From Microcystis aeruginosa W13-11 (GTDB taxonomy: Bacteria; Cyanobacteriota; Cyanobacteriia; Cyanobacteriales; Microcystaceae), in contig JAADBR010000037.1 in assembly GCA_009995705.1 (NCBI GenBank), positions 1-56,312 on the forward strand: a DNA stretch of 56,312 bases, given 5' to 3'. The position numbers and the translations under genes were made by a program. Below are positions 46,376 through 55,885 of the stretch, piece by piece. Each line of letters starts with the position of its first letter. Positions within the stretch are counted from its first letter, which is position 1. The notes below the pieces were generated by a model. That model was not told the origin of the DNA and searched no databases. It saw only the letters and a list, made by a program, of their open reading frames with translations.

Positions 46376-47359
46376 TTAACTATATAAACTAGCCACATAT
46401 TCACCGTAGCCATTATAGGGCAGAGTTTCGATAATTTCCCAAGATAAATCACTTCTACTGCCGATAAATTTCTCCGTTGCTTGCGACCAACGGGGATGGG
46501 GTTTACTGGGGTTTACATTAGCCTCAAAATCGTATTCATGAGCGTCAATTGTGTTCCAGTAGGTGGCGGGTTGTTTGGCGGTAAATTCAATTTTTACTAT
46601 CGATTTTGCCCCTTTAAAACCGTATTTCCAAGGGATAACCATTCGCAAGGGTGCGCCGTGTTGTTTGGGTAAATCATGCCCGAAAATTCCCACGGCAAAG
46701 AAAGCTAATTCGTTGGCCATTTCTTCAATTCTTAAACCTTCTGTATAAGGCCAAGGCAAGGCTCCTAAATGTAATCCTGGCCCTTTGGTAATTTCGGGAT
46801 CATAAAAGGAGGTAAAACGGACGAATTTAGCTTCGGGTTTGGGTTCCACTGCTGCGATTAAAGCACTCATGGGAAAACCCAACCAAGGTAAGACCATTGA
46901 CCAAGCTTCCACACAACGAAAACGATAGATTCTTTCTTCGAGAGGAAAGGTTTTTTTAATAGTGTCTATATCGTAGGTTTGGGGATTTTTTACCAATCCT
47001 CCTACTTCTACCGTCCAGGGATTCGTCGGTAATTTCTGCGCTTTTAACCAGATATTTTTTCCCCCTCCGAACTCATAAAAATTGTTATATTTCCCGGCTA
47101 CAGTTTCGGCAACTACGGGGCGATTTACCGTTAAAAACTGCGGATTTCTGCTGAACCCTGCAATTTTAGGTAATTGCAAACTTTTTTCTAAAGCTTCCGA
47201 GGAGGAGGATTTACCACAAGCAGTTAATAATAGGGAACTCCCCGCAATTCCTGTTCCGATTAACCCCTGTAAAAAGCGACGACGGTTAAAATAAACACTT
47301 TCAGAAGTAACTTCATTTTCGGAAATTTGCCAAAATTTAGCTAAACGAATTAAGACCAT
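46376..47359 (-). CDS. msrP: MsrP-type molybdoenzyme (methionine sulfoxide reductase)
   Basis: 327 residues from the ATG at 47359; the frame extends 23 codons further but the Tat signal argues for this start. The twin-arginine motif is NRRRFLQG (about residue 25) followed by a hydrophobic stretch. The molybdenum-ligand cysteine is in YRFRCVEAWSMVLPW, and family motifs MANELAFFAVGIFG and GAPLRMVIPWKYGFKG follow. MsrP repairs oxidised methionine in periplasmic proteins. No msrQ heme partner gene is adjacent. A P450 gene lies 85 bp upstream on the same strand. Confidence 0.9.
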   Translation of the reverse strand: MVLIRLAKFWQISENEVTSESVYFNRRRFLQGLIGTGIAGSSLLLTACGKSSSSEALEKSLQLPKIAGFSRNPQFLTVNRPVVAETVAGKYNNFYEFGGGKNIWLKAQKLPTNPWTVEVGGLVKNPQTYDIDTIKKTFPLEERIYRFRCVEAWSMVLPWLGFPMSALIAAVEPKPEAKFVRFTSFYDPEITKGPGLHLGALPWPYTEGLRIEEMANELAFFAVGIFGHDLPKQHGAPLRMVIPWKYGFKGAKSIVKIEFTAKQPATYWNTIDAHEYDFEANVNPSKPHPRWSQATEKFIGSRSDLSWEIIETLPYNGYGEYVASLYS

Positions 47360-47444
47360 AATTATCCCTAATTTTATTGACAGAAAAGCTGAGTTATGAT
47401 ATGGGATACCACAACTCTGATTGTACAATAGTTTGTCAGTTTTT

Positions 47445-48830
47445 TTAAGAAATTTCGGCGAGCATGGGGGCAGTCACCAGAGGTTCCCGTCGTCCTTTTA
47501 AAATCATGGGAACTCCTCGCGAGGGAGCAAGGGTGACACCGCGGCGGCTGGGTTTTTCTGGGGTATTATTAACTAGAGTTAACTGATAATTGGTCAAAAT
47601 TGTGGCGATAGCGATTTTCATCTCGTAGATAGCTAAAACTTCCCCGATACAACGACGCGCTCCACCACCAAAAGGCATATATTCGTAGGGGGTGAATTGT
47701 TTTTCTAAAAAGCGTTCTGGTTTAAAAGTATGGGAATCGGGGAAAGTTTGCTCGCGGTGGTGGGCTAGATAAATACAACCCATAATAATTGTCCCTTTTT
47801 CTAAAGGATAACCATCCAGTTCTACCGGTTCTTCCACTGCTCGCGGAAAAGTTAACATTGCCACGGGATGAATGCGTAAAGTTTCCGAACAAACCGCCGA
47901 AAGATAGGGTAATCGAGTTATATCAATGGGGTTAGGATTATCTCCTAAAGTGGCTATTTCTCGGAGAATTTTTGCTTTAATTTCTGGATAGCGATGGGTC
48001 CAGTAGAGCACCCAAGAAATAGCGGTGGACGTGGTTTCATGACCTGCGAATAATAAGGTCATTAATTCATCGCGCAATTCCTTATCACTCATCGGGTTGC
48101 CTTCTTCATCCCGGGCCGACATCAGTAGTGACAAAATATCGGTGCAATTGGGGTTAGGATTAGCTTTTCTTTCGGCAATTTCTGTATAGATAATATCATC
48201 AATTTTTGCTTGGGAACGCTGGTATTTTCCCCAGGGACTCCAGGCACCAAAATCAGCCTGCAAAATTGGAAAAAATAGCAAAGAAGCCATCACCGGAGAG
48301 TTAAAAATATCGAGCATCTCAGCCAGAACTTTTTTCATGGTTTGATAACGTTCCCCTTGACTAATTCCAAAAACTGCCTCCATAATTACTTGTAAAGCAA
48401 TCGCCGTGGTCGCTGAACGAGCCTTAAAAGGTTGATTTTCGGGCAATTCTGCCATCACTCTTAGGGTAATATCGCGGATTAAATCGCCGTAGAAACGCAT
48501 TCTTTCCCCGTGAAAAGGTGGCAATAAAAGCTGACGGCGTTTTTTGTGGATGTCTCCGTCTAACATGACGACGGAATAATCACCAATAATCGGTGCAATA
48601 ATCCGATTTGCTTCCCCCGGTGCCGAAAATTTTTTACGGTCATTAGTTAAAACCTGTTGTAGGGCCGCAGGACTACTGACAAAGATAAAATTATCTACAG
48701 TTAAACCCACTTTTGTGCTAAAAATATCGCCATGCTTGCGGGCGGCATTTTCCATAAAAGCTACGGGATTAATGATCCATTGTGCCATTTGCAGGAACGT
48801 AGGGGCTTTGACCTTGGGGGTGATTTTCAT
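47445..48830 (-). CDS. cytochrome P450 (CYP110-like)
   Basis: A 461-residue P450 of the type usual in cyanobacteria. It shows the I-helix LLFAGHETTSTAI, the ETLRIHPVAM ExxR motif, PERF, and the heme loop MPFGGGARRCIGE with the axial cysteine. No membrane anchor is obvious. CYP110 enzymes oxidise fatty acids or alkanes and some natural products; the substrate here is not known. It is cotranscribed at most with msrP downstream. Confidence 0.92.
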   Translation of the reverse strand: MKITPKVKAPTFLQMAQWIINPVAFMENAARKHGDIFSTKVGLTVDNFIFVSSPAALQQVLTNDRKKFSAPGEANRIIAPIIGDYSVVMLDGDIHKKRRQLLLPPFHGERMRFYGDLIRDITLRVMAELPENQPFKARSATTAIALQVIMEAVFGISQGERYQTMKKVLAEMLDIFNSPVMASLLFFPILQADFGAWSPWGKYQRSQAKIDDIIYTEIAERKANPNPNCTDILSLLMSARDEEGNPMSDKELRDELMTLLFAGHETTSTAISWVLYWTHRYPEIKAKILREIATLGDNPNPIDITRLPYLSAVCSETLRIHPVAMLTFPRAVEEPVELDGYPLEKGTIIMGCIYLAHHREQTFPDSHTFKPERFLEKQFTPYEYMPFGGGARRCIGEVLAIYEMKIAIATILTNYQLTLVNNTPEKPSRRGVTLAPSRGVPMILKGRREPLVTAPMLAEIS

Positions 48831-49206
48831 AGATTAATTGCTATATCGAATGCTAATTATTTCTAATTGTGACATTTTTTCCCCAGAGATGGCAAGGTGT
48901 AATAAGCTGCCCGCGCATTTAAATTGCTGATTGAGATGAGGCAAGAGGCAAAAGTAAAGGGATTAGGGGAGATTCAGTTAATCTAAGGATAGGCGGTTAA
49001 GATGCGTCCTAGCTTATCAAGTAAACGGCAAAAATTACCTGGCTGTTGCTTGTCTTATCTTCTCCCAGAGAGGGGGATTTTCTGGGAATTTTCAGGATTG
49101 GCTTTCTGGTCTAAACAATGATAATCGCGGTAGAATAGCCCCCAGTTCTATTTAATTCGCTTCTGTAGTTCAATCTCTCTTTTTTCATTTCTTATAGGGA
49201 CCTTTT
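48831..49206. other. intergenic with a short dispersed repeat
   Basis: The segment around 48908-48950 (GCGCATTTAAATTGCTGATT, then GAGATGAGGCAAGAGGC) has an inverted near-match at about 38660-38712. The remainder holds the promoter region between the divergent P450 and TVP38 genes. No gene seen. Confidence 0.5.
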
Positions 49207-49962
49207 ATGATTAGTTCCAAGTTTTTGTCCTCGGGAAAAACTGTGATTATCAGGCATTTACTGTTATTAACTACATTTAGCCTTGTTTTTCTCCTGACTA
49301 CTCCCCCCGCTTTTGCCCTCGAATCCAGTGCCTCCACCGGTTTTAATCCTCAAACTATTCTTTTCCATGTCTTAACTTGGGTGGATAGTTTGGGAGCCGT
49401 GGGAGCGTTCGCGTTTATAATTATCTATACTCTAGCTACTGTGGCCTTTTTTCCCGGTTCAATCCTGACTTTAGGGGCTGGTGTGGTTTTTGGCTTGGTT
49501 TTAGGCTCTTTTTACGTCTTTATCGGGGCAACTATCGGCGCTACTGCCGCTTTTTTGGTGGGACGTTATCTGGCTAGGGGGTGGGTGGCGGAAAAAATTC
49601 AAGGTAATAATAAATTCCAAGCTATCGATGAAGCTGTGGGGAAAGAAGGTTTAAAAATAGTGCTTTTAACCCGTTTATCTCCTATATTTCCCTTTACTCT
49701 GCTCAATTATGCCTATGGTGTCACCAGGGTTTCTCTGAAAGATTATCTACTAGGTTGCGCGGGCATGATTCCGGGGACGATAGTGTATGTCTATATTGGC
49801 TCTTTAGCGGGCAGTCTTGCCACTATCGGGACTTCGGCACCAGCCACTAACCCAGTTTTACTATGGACTATTCGCCTTATTGGTTTTATCGCTACCGTTG
49901 CCGTCACCCTCTACGTCACAAAAATTGCTCGTCAGGCCCTGGCATCAGTTATCAGTGAATAA
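49207..49962 (+). CDS. TVP38/TMEM64 family membrane protein
   Basis: 251 residues with five to six hydrophobic helices and the VTT domain pattern: FFPGSILTLGAGVVFGLVLG, then IGATAAFLVGRYLARGWV, then LTRLSPIFPFTLLNYAYGVT. An N-terminal helix may be a cleaved signal or a membrane anchor. Family members are DedA-related and are implicated in lipid scrambling or transport in membranes. It converges on rnhB with 5 bp between the stops. Confidence 0.88.
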   Translation: MISSKFLSSGKTVIIRHLLLLTTFSLVFLLTTPPAFALESSASTGFNPQTILFHVLTWVDSLGAVGAFAFIIIYTLATVAFFPGSILTLGAGVVFGLVLGSFYVFIGATIGATAAFLVGRYLARGWVAEKIQGNNKFQAIDEAVGKEGLKIVLLTRLSPIFPFTLLNYAYGVTRVSLKDYLLGCAGMIPGTIVYVYIGSLAGSLATIGTSAPATNPVLLWTIRLIGFIATVAVTLYVTKIARQALASVISE

Positions 49963-49967
49963 ACCGC

Positions 49968-50591
49968 TCAATCGCCATCCCCACCCCACTCCGCCCTTGA
50001 GTGGGGACTGACGCGGATTTGTTGACAGGGACTAAAAGAGAGCCGGTGCTGAGAAGTAAGTCCATGGTTGCCAATCGCTTCTAGGTGTTGAGCAGTGCCA
50101 TAACCCTTGTGACGAGGGAGTCCATAATCGGGATAGCGTCCGTGCCAACGAGCAATTAAGTCATCGCGCCAGACTTTGGCCACGATACTAGCCGCCGCAA
50201 TTACCGGCGATTGTTGGTCTCCCTGAATTACCGCCTTTTGGGGGATTGACAAATCTTTAATAATGTGCTTGCCATCGATCAAACAGAGACTGGGGGAAAG
50301 GGGTAATTTCCCGATAGCTCTGCTCATTGCCAGTAGGGAGGCATGAAAAATATTCAAGCGATCGATCTCTTTCACCGTAGCATAACCGATGCGACAAACA
50401 AAATCCCGTTGTATTTGCTGGCTCAATTTTTGCCGTTTTTGGGGGCTAAGTTGCTTACTATCTTTTACCCCCAACTCCCACAGCCGCAGAAAACCAGAGG
50501 GGACAGTGACCACTACCGCCGCCACCACGGGGCCAAATAAAGCCCCGCGCCCCACTTCATCGACACCAGCAATTAAGGGTTCTGCGCTCAT
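49968..50591 (-). CDS. rnhB: ribonuclease HII
   Basis: A 207-residue RNase HII that removes RNA from RNA-DNA hybrids, including single ribonucleotides. Catalytic acids are in AGVDEVGRGALFGPV (Asp-Glu near residues 10-11) and LCLIDGKH, with a third in the helix SIVAKVWRDD. The start overlaps the end of rne by four bases, the rne-rnhB arrangement common in cyanobacteria. Confidence 0.95.
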   Translation of the reverse strand: MSAEPLIAGVDEVGRGALFGPVVAAVVVTVPSGFLRLWELGVKDSKQLSPQKRQKLSQQIQRDFVCRIGYATVKEIDRLNIFHASLLAMSRAIGKLPLSPSLCLIDGKHIIKDLSIPQKAVIQGDQQSPVIAAASIVAKVWRDDLIARWHGRYPDYGLPRHKGYGTAQHLEAIGNHGLTSQHRLSFSPCQQIRVSPHSRAEWGGDGD

Positions 50592-52747
50592 GACTCATCG
50601 ACAGTGGCGGAAGAACGACGACGACGACGACGCAGCACCGCAGTTTCAGCCTCTACTTGTGGTTCCTCCGTCACCTCGGCGCTTACCGGGGTTTCTAAAG
50701 GAATGACTTCGCCGAGAAAAACTGGAGTTTCGGTCCCAATCGGTTCGGGCGTAAAACTCACTGGCGGACTAGCTTCTTGGTTGATTTCCTGACTAACTTC
50801 GCTAGTGGTGGAACGACGACGACGGCGCACCAAGGAACGATTTTCGGCTTCCTCGCCAGTTTCCATCCCTTCGACCGGTGCGACCTCAGCTTCTGGGGTA
50901 GGAGTCAAGGATATTTCAGGAGTGGCAGAGGTTTCTGGGTTTTCCGCTTCTCTTTCCCCTGGCAGTTTCACGGAAACAATCACCGATTTCGGGTCTTTAA
51001 ACTCCTTATCCACCAGAATCAGGGGAGAAATGCCCATTAAAGAATAAACTTCCTGTTCTATGGGGGTCATTTCCACGGAAACCCGCTCCCGTTCGGTGAC
51101 GGGGATATTTTTGGCAGTGCTGGTATCTTCTCCTCGTTTCGAGAGACGGGCCGGGCGTTCTCGTTTTTCCTCAAGGCGTTGGGATTCTGATTCCGGCTCG
51201 ATTTCGTTGTTAACACCGTTAGTAGAGGCTTTTTCGCCCCGTTCCTCTTTTAGTAACAGTTCCGAGGGACGACGACGACGGCGACGACGAGAATTATTAA
51301 CCTGTTCTTGATAGTTGGGATGGAAGGAAAGATCTATCTCTTGGGCGTTTTCTTCGACCTCAAATTCGGAGAAAACTTCTAGATAGGGTTCGGCCGCCGC
51401 AACGCTAGGAGCGCTCTTATCGGGCAGAACTTTTGTATTAGTTGGGGCGATGACAAGGGTTTCTTTTTCCGCGCGGCTAAGGGGGGGGGTTTCCAGGGCG
51501 ATGGCGCTGCCCTCTCCGGGTAGATGGGCTAAATGGCCCAGGCCGCCGCAATGGTCACAGGTTTTGCCGAATAATTCATAAATGTTTTTCCCCTGACGCT
51601 TACGAGTTAATTCCACTAACCCCAATTCCGATAATTGGGCAATCTGAGGCCGGGCCTTATCACTTTTCAGGGCTTTATTAAACAATTCCAACAGTTTCAA
51701 CTGGTCACGACGGGAATCCATATCGATGAAGTCCACCACCACCACACCGCCGATATTTCTCAAGCGCAGTTGTCGAGCGATTTCTGTGGCGGCCTCGCTA
51801 TTAGTCCAGAGTACAGTTTCCCTGGCCGTGGCCGAACGGGTAAAGGAACCGGAGTTAACATCAATTACCGTTAAAGCTTCCGTCGGTTCGATGATAATGT
51901 AGCCGCCGGAGGGTAAATCAACCCGGGGTTTCAGGGCCTCGCGAATGGCGGCGTTAACCCGGAAATAGTCGAGAATTGGCTGGATTTCCCGATGGGAGTC
52001 GATATAAACCCCTTCGAGAGCTTTGCCGCCGCCCCAGTTCGTCAATTGCTGTTTAACTCGTTTTACCGCCATCGGGTTATCAACAACAATGCGATTGACA
52101 TCGGCACTGTACATATCCCGCAAAACCCTTTGAATAAAGTCATCATCGCGGTTAAGCAGGGCTGGGGCGCGGCTGCTGACGGCCATCTGTTGGATGCTCT
52201 CCCACTGTTTTTGCAGAAATTCCAAATCCTCGATAATCGCCTCTTCCGCTTTGCCTTCGGCCTCGGTGCGTACCAGCAACCCCATCCCTGCTGGTTTGAC
52301 CAAAATCCCTAAAGCTCGTAAACGGGAGCGCTCGTCTTCACTGCGGATGCGACGGGAAAGATTCACCCCGCGACCATTGGGCATCAATACCAGATAACGA
52401 CCGGGGAGAGTGACATTTCCCGTTAGTCGCGGTCCCTTGTTGCCGGTGGGTTCTTTCATTACCTGCACCAGCACTTTTTGCTGGGGGGCCAGTAATTCCG
52501 TGATAGCGCCGGCGGTTTTTTTCAGTCTTAAAGGGCCCAGGTCGGTGACATGAATAAAGCCATTGCGTTCCGCGTCGCCAATATTGACGAAGGCTGCATC
52601 TATCCCGGGGATGACGTTTTCTACTAATCCTAAATAGATGTCGGCCACCTGTTGATTACCTGTGGCTACAACTAATTCCTGAATTTGATCTTCCCAAAAA
52701 ACAGCCGCTATATGGTGTTGTTCGGCTATGATTATTTGTTTTGGCAT
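50588..52747 (-). CDS. rne: ribonuclease E/G
   Basis: 719 residues. The N-terminal catalytic half has the S1 region (GLVENVIPGIDAAFVNIG, GFIHVTDLG), the metal site with VIDVNSGSFTRS and VVVVDFIDM, and the zinc-link CDHCGGLGH near residue 405. The C-terminal half is acidic and disordered, with several arginine clusters. The last one, RRRRRRSSA, matches the short motif reported to bind polynucleotide phosphorylase in cyanobacterial RNase E. The enzyme starts mRNA decay and processes rRNA. It is cotranscribed with rnhB. Confidence 0.95.
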   Translation of the reverse strand: MPKQIIIAEQHHIAAVFWEDQIQELVVATGNQQVADIYLGLVENVIPGIDAAFVNIGDAERNGFIHVTDLGPLRLKKTAGAITELLAPQQKVLVQVMKEPTGNKGPRLTGNVTLPGRYLVLMPNGRGVNLSRRIRSEDERSRLRALGILVKPAGMGLLVRTEAEGKAEEAIIEDLEFLQKQWESIQQMAVSSRAPALLNRDDDFIQRVLRDMYSADVNRIVVDNPMAVKRVKQQLTNWGGGKALEGVYIDSHREIQPILDYFRVNAAIREALKPRVDLPSGGYIIIEPTEALTVIDVNSGSFTRSATARETVLWTNSEAATEIARQLRLRNIGGVVVVDFIDMDSRRDQLKLLELFNKALKSDKARPQIAQLSELGLVELTRKRQGKNIYELFGKTCDHCGGLGHLAHLPGEGSAIALETPPLSRAEKETLVIAPTNTKVLPDKSAPSVAAAEPYLEVFSEFEVEENAQEIDLSFHPNYQEQVNNSRRRRRRRPSELLLKEERGEKASTNGVNNEIEPESESQRLEEKRERPARLSKRGEDTSTAKNIPVTERERVSVEMTPIEQEVYSLMGISPLILVDKEFKDPKSVIVSVKLPGEREAENPETSATPEISLTPTPEAEVAPVEGMETGEEAENRSLVRRRRRSTTSEVSQEINQEASPPVSFTPEPIGTETPVFLGEVIPLETPVSAEVTEEPQVEAETAVLRRRRRRSSATVDES

Positions 52748-53709
52748 TCAATTTCCTCAATCTTTCGGTTTCAAAAGCGACTGACCATGGGCTATTTGTC
52801 TATGTTTTGAGGCTACTTCTGGAAATCTGGTCTTGTTAAGAAAGTTCTAAGAAGATGAGTCCGCATCGTTAAAGCCTCATCTTGATATTCATCTGCCCCC
52901 CAGACGTGGGAACTGAGTCTTGGTTTCAGTTGTTAAGTCTGTTTGGCAAGTGCCGGCTTGACCCACAATTAGACAAGCACAGCCAAGAGACGAGATTTTC
53001 AATTAATCCCTGAGTCTTGCTCGATAACAGCATTTTTTATCCGTTTCCGCCGGTTCTGTCTATCAGAATCTAGGAAAAAAAGGAGTTTTTGAGTTACTCC
53101 CCTCGGCAACGGGTTTCTGTGGACGGGAAAAATAGCGCACTTTTCGATTTTCCAAAAACCACGATTCTTTTAAGAAATGCTTTAATCGAGTCTTATAGAC
53201 GACTATAACTCACTCGGTCACTCTCTGACAAGATGATAAGTCCCCTAGTCAAGATAAATTTTTCGGGGCAAGAAAGGAGTCAGTAGCTCAAATTCAGCAG
53301 TCAGGAGCAATCAGATGCGATAAAATCGACCTAAAAAGCTATATAGCTGACTTTTTAGGCGAAAATTCCCTTTTTATCCCCTTTTGGCTTTCTCAAGAAT
53401 TAATTAACCCGCTAGTCTAGTTAGGATTATCGACGAGATGACTGGATTGACGGTTTCCTTAATCTCTTAATTACTGTTCGGGCAAGGCGATAACGTTCAA
53501 AATTCCCTGAAAATCGGCTTCTGACTCGATTTATAGCAATTCTTGCCAGTAAGGACGATAACGGTATAGTCGATAACCTTTCCCCTTTAACCATCAGGCC
53601 GCGGCTAAATTACCGCCTTGATTAGCGGCAATATTTTCGTAGAGAATAATCGGGGAAAAACGATCGATTAACAGTTGACTGGAGATACTGACCATAAAGT
53701 GCTAAATAA
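52748..53709 (-). promoter_or_regulatory. long leader region of rne
   Basis: 962 bp without a gene lie between the DUF2232 stop and the rne start, both on the minus strand. A hairpin CCTAAAAAG/CTTTTTAGG stands at about 53330-53359. Several T- and A-rich tracts and short inverted repeats fill the part nearest rne. Long leaders with autoregulation by RNase E are known for rne genes, so this is the likely purpose. A hidden small RNA cannot be excluded. No exact promoter is claimed. Confidence 0.5.
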
Positions 53710-54465
53710 TCACTCATAATCTAGTATGACTTGCACCCATTTGGGCGGACGAGGAATCGGATTACCGAGGCGATCAAGAACTAATAAGGCCACTAAATGC
53801 ACGGCAAATAAGTATAATAAACTATTGACAAATATGCCCACAACTGCTATCGATTGCACTTGCAGCAGCGTCGGTTTAGCGAGAATCCCTAACTGGGTGA
53901 AAATCCAATCAATAAAATTAGTCGCTTGGGTAATCACATATAACCAGAGATTTTCGCCTAAAAGAATTGAAAACAGCCAAAAACGAAAGAATAAACCAAA
54001 AGCCCCCAACAGTCCCCCAGTCAAGATAGAAAATTCCCAGCGCGCACCCCGGCGCCAGCATAGCCCCAATTGTACCCCCATCAAGCCGTGGGGAATCAAA
54101 AAGACAATACTGCGAGTCGGTCCCATCAACACCGACAAAAGTAAACTAGAAACTAATGCTGTCATCCAAGCACAGCGAGCGCCCCAACGTAAATAGGCTA
54201 AAGCGATAGGAATCGGGAAGAAAACCCTTAATAACGGTCCGAGGGGAAAATAATAATCAATTAACCAGATTAAACTGGTAGCACTGGCCAAAAAAGCCGT
54301 CTCCACCGTGATCAGGGTAGAGATAGACTTGAGGGGAGATGGTTGGATAGGTTTAGCAGTGGGTTTATCTAGGGGTTTCCCTTCTTCCCCCAGATCTACC
54401 CAATTGGTTTCATCTATCGTCTCTTCTGAGGATTGAGCGGGAGCATTAGCGTTAGAATCGTTCAT
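53710..54465 (-). CDS. DUF2232 membrane protein
   Basis: 251 residues. A polar N-terminal region (about 1-45) is followed by five or six membrane helices, including TAFLASATSLIWLIDYYFPL, ALVSSLLLSVLMGP and SLLYLFAVHLVALLVLDRLG. The pattern fits DUF2232 (YybS-like) proteins, which resemble energy-coupling S-components. The substrate is unknown. It precedes rne on the same strand but is far from it. Confidence 0.8.
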   Translation of the reverse strand: MNDSNANAPAQSSEETIDETNWVDLGEEGKPLDKPTAKPIQPSPLKSISTLITVETAFLASATSLIWLIDYYFPLGPLLRVFFPIPIALAYLRWGARCAWMTALVSSLLLSVLMGPTRSIVFLIPHGLMGVQLGLCWRRGARWEFSILTGGLLGAFGLFFRFWLFSILLGENLWLYVITQATNFIDWIFTQLGILAKPTLLQVQSIAVVGIFVNSLLYLFAVHLVALLVLDRLGNPIPRPPKWVQVILDYE

Positions 54466-54552
54466 TCTGTCAGTTATCCGGTGGTCGGTACGGGTTGGCC
54501 GGCTATCCTTAGCTTAGACTTGCGACTCCCAGTCAGGCAAGAGGCAAAAAAT

Positions 54553-54858
54553 AAGTAGGTAGGTGTTAACAATTGTCAACCCCCCTTATTAAGGGGATCG
54601 AACCTAAAATCTATCTTTAATTTAATTAGGGCTTGCTGAATAAATGTGAAATGTAGGCAAGGTAAGGGTTTTGTGGTTTTTCTCGCGAAACAGGTGCAAG
54701 ATTTTGAGAGAATCGTGCTTCAAAACCTTGCGTCTTCATCGGCCCGCGTCGGTGTAGGGGCGAAGCATTCGGGCAATAACCTATCGATGAAACCAGAGAT
54801 TTTCTATCCGAATGCTTCGCCCCTACTTTTTGCCGCAAACCCTAATTATAACCAGCTA
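54553..54858. mobile_element. G/C-run repeat split by a 214-bp element
   Basis: The outer repeat matches 19312-19501 and 12768-12897: AAGTAGGTAGGTGTTAACAA at the left, GATCGAACCTAAAAT in the middle, TAACCAGCTACTTAG at the right. At 54629-54842 it is split by a unit with inverted ends GGGCTTGCTG and GCCGCAAACCC. TAATTA is duplicated on both sides (54623-54628 and 54843-54848). The inner unit also has a palindrome GTAGGGGCGAAGCATTCGG with its inverse. A further fragment of the outer family lies at about 54946-55000. Confidence 0.75.
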
Positions 54859-55045
54859 CTTAGTTCCGCCATAGAACTCCCTTGAGCCATCTGGCACACT
54901 TTTCTCTTTTTGTCAAATTTTATGTTAAGAAAGATGTAACTAATGGATAGCTTAATAAGGAGGAATCTGATAATTTTTAACACCTACCCACTTAGCTATC
55001 TAGGGACTATTCCTGATAAAATTTAATTTTATACTCTCATCTCCC

Positions 55046-55885
55046 ATGTCGTTAATTCAATGGTATCCTGGTCATATTGCCAAAGCGGAAAGAAAACTCA
55101 AGGAACATCTTAAACTCGTGGATGTGGTCCTAGAAGTGCGCGATGCTCGCATTCCTTTAGCTTCCCATCATCCCCAGGTGGACGATTGGATTGGCAATAA
55201 ACCGCGCTTATTAATCTTAAATCGTCTCGATATGATTCCCGAATCTGCCCAGCAACAATGGGTAACATGGTTTAAAAGTCAAGGAGAAACCGTCTATTTT
55301 ACTAACGCTAAACAGGGAGAAAGAGTTAAAGCAATTATCAAAGCGGCGGAAAAAATTGGCGATGAAATTAACCAAAAACGTCAACTAAGAGGAATGTTAC
55401 CGCGTCCAGTGCGGGCCGTGGTGATCGGGTTTCCCAATGTGGGCAAATCTGCTCTGATTAACCGTTTATTAGGGCGAAAAGTCGTCGCCAGCGCCCGCCG
55501 GGCTGGAGTAACGCGACAATTACAATGGGTACGAATTTCCGACACCTTAGAATTATTAGACGCGCCGGGGGTGATTCCTTCCCGTTTAGAAAATCAAAAG
55601 GATGCGGTGAAATTAGCTATCTGTGAGGATATTGGGGATGCTGGTTATGATAACCAAAGGATAGCGGCGGCTTTTGTCGATTTATTAATAGAATTACAGT
55701 ATGAAGGACTTTTACAATCTCGTTATGGGTTGAATACTCTAGACATAACCGGGGAGGATTTTATCGAAAAATTGGCCAATCTCAAATATCAAGAAGATAA
55801 AGAAAGGGCAGCTATGCAGTTACTCAATGATTTTCGTAAGGGAATAATCGGGGCTATCCCCTTAGAATTGCCTCCTTCCTCTTGA
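55046..55885 (+). CDS. ylqF: ribosome biogenesis GTPase YlqF/RbgA
   Basis: A 279-residue circularly permuted GTPase that acts late in 50S assembly. It begins MSLIQWYPGHIAKAERKLKE. The permuted order is visible: G4 NRLD (59-62) comes before G1 GFPNVGKSA (128-136) and G3 DAPG (172-175). The C-terminal helical domain includes GLNTLDITGEDFIEKL. The length is normal for the family. It has no close same-strand neighbour. Confidence 0.95.
   Translation: MSLIQWYPGHIAKAERKLKEHLKLVDVVLEVRDARIPLASHHPQVDDWIGNKPRLLILNRLDMIPESAQQQWVTWFKSQGETVYFTNAKQGERVKAIIKAAEKIGDEINQKRQLRGMLPRPVRAVVIGFPNVGKSALINRLLGRKVVASARRAGVTRQLQWVRISDTLELLDAPGVIPSRLENQKDAVKLAICEDIGDAGYDNQRIAAAFVDLLIELQYEGLLQSRYGLNTLDITGEDFIEKLANLKYQEDKERAAMQLLNDFRKGIIGAIPLELPPSS

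Noticed and set aside
50604..51311. several plus-strand frames opposite the rne C-terminal half
   Set aside because: The arginine- and glutamate-rich codons of rne create open antisense frames with Arg/Ser-rich products. They have no independent support.
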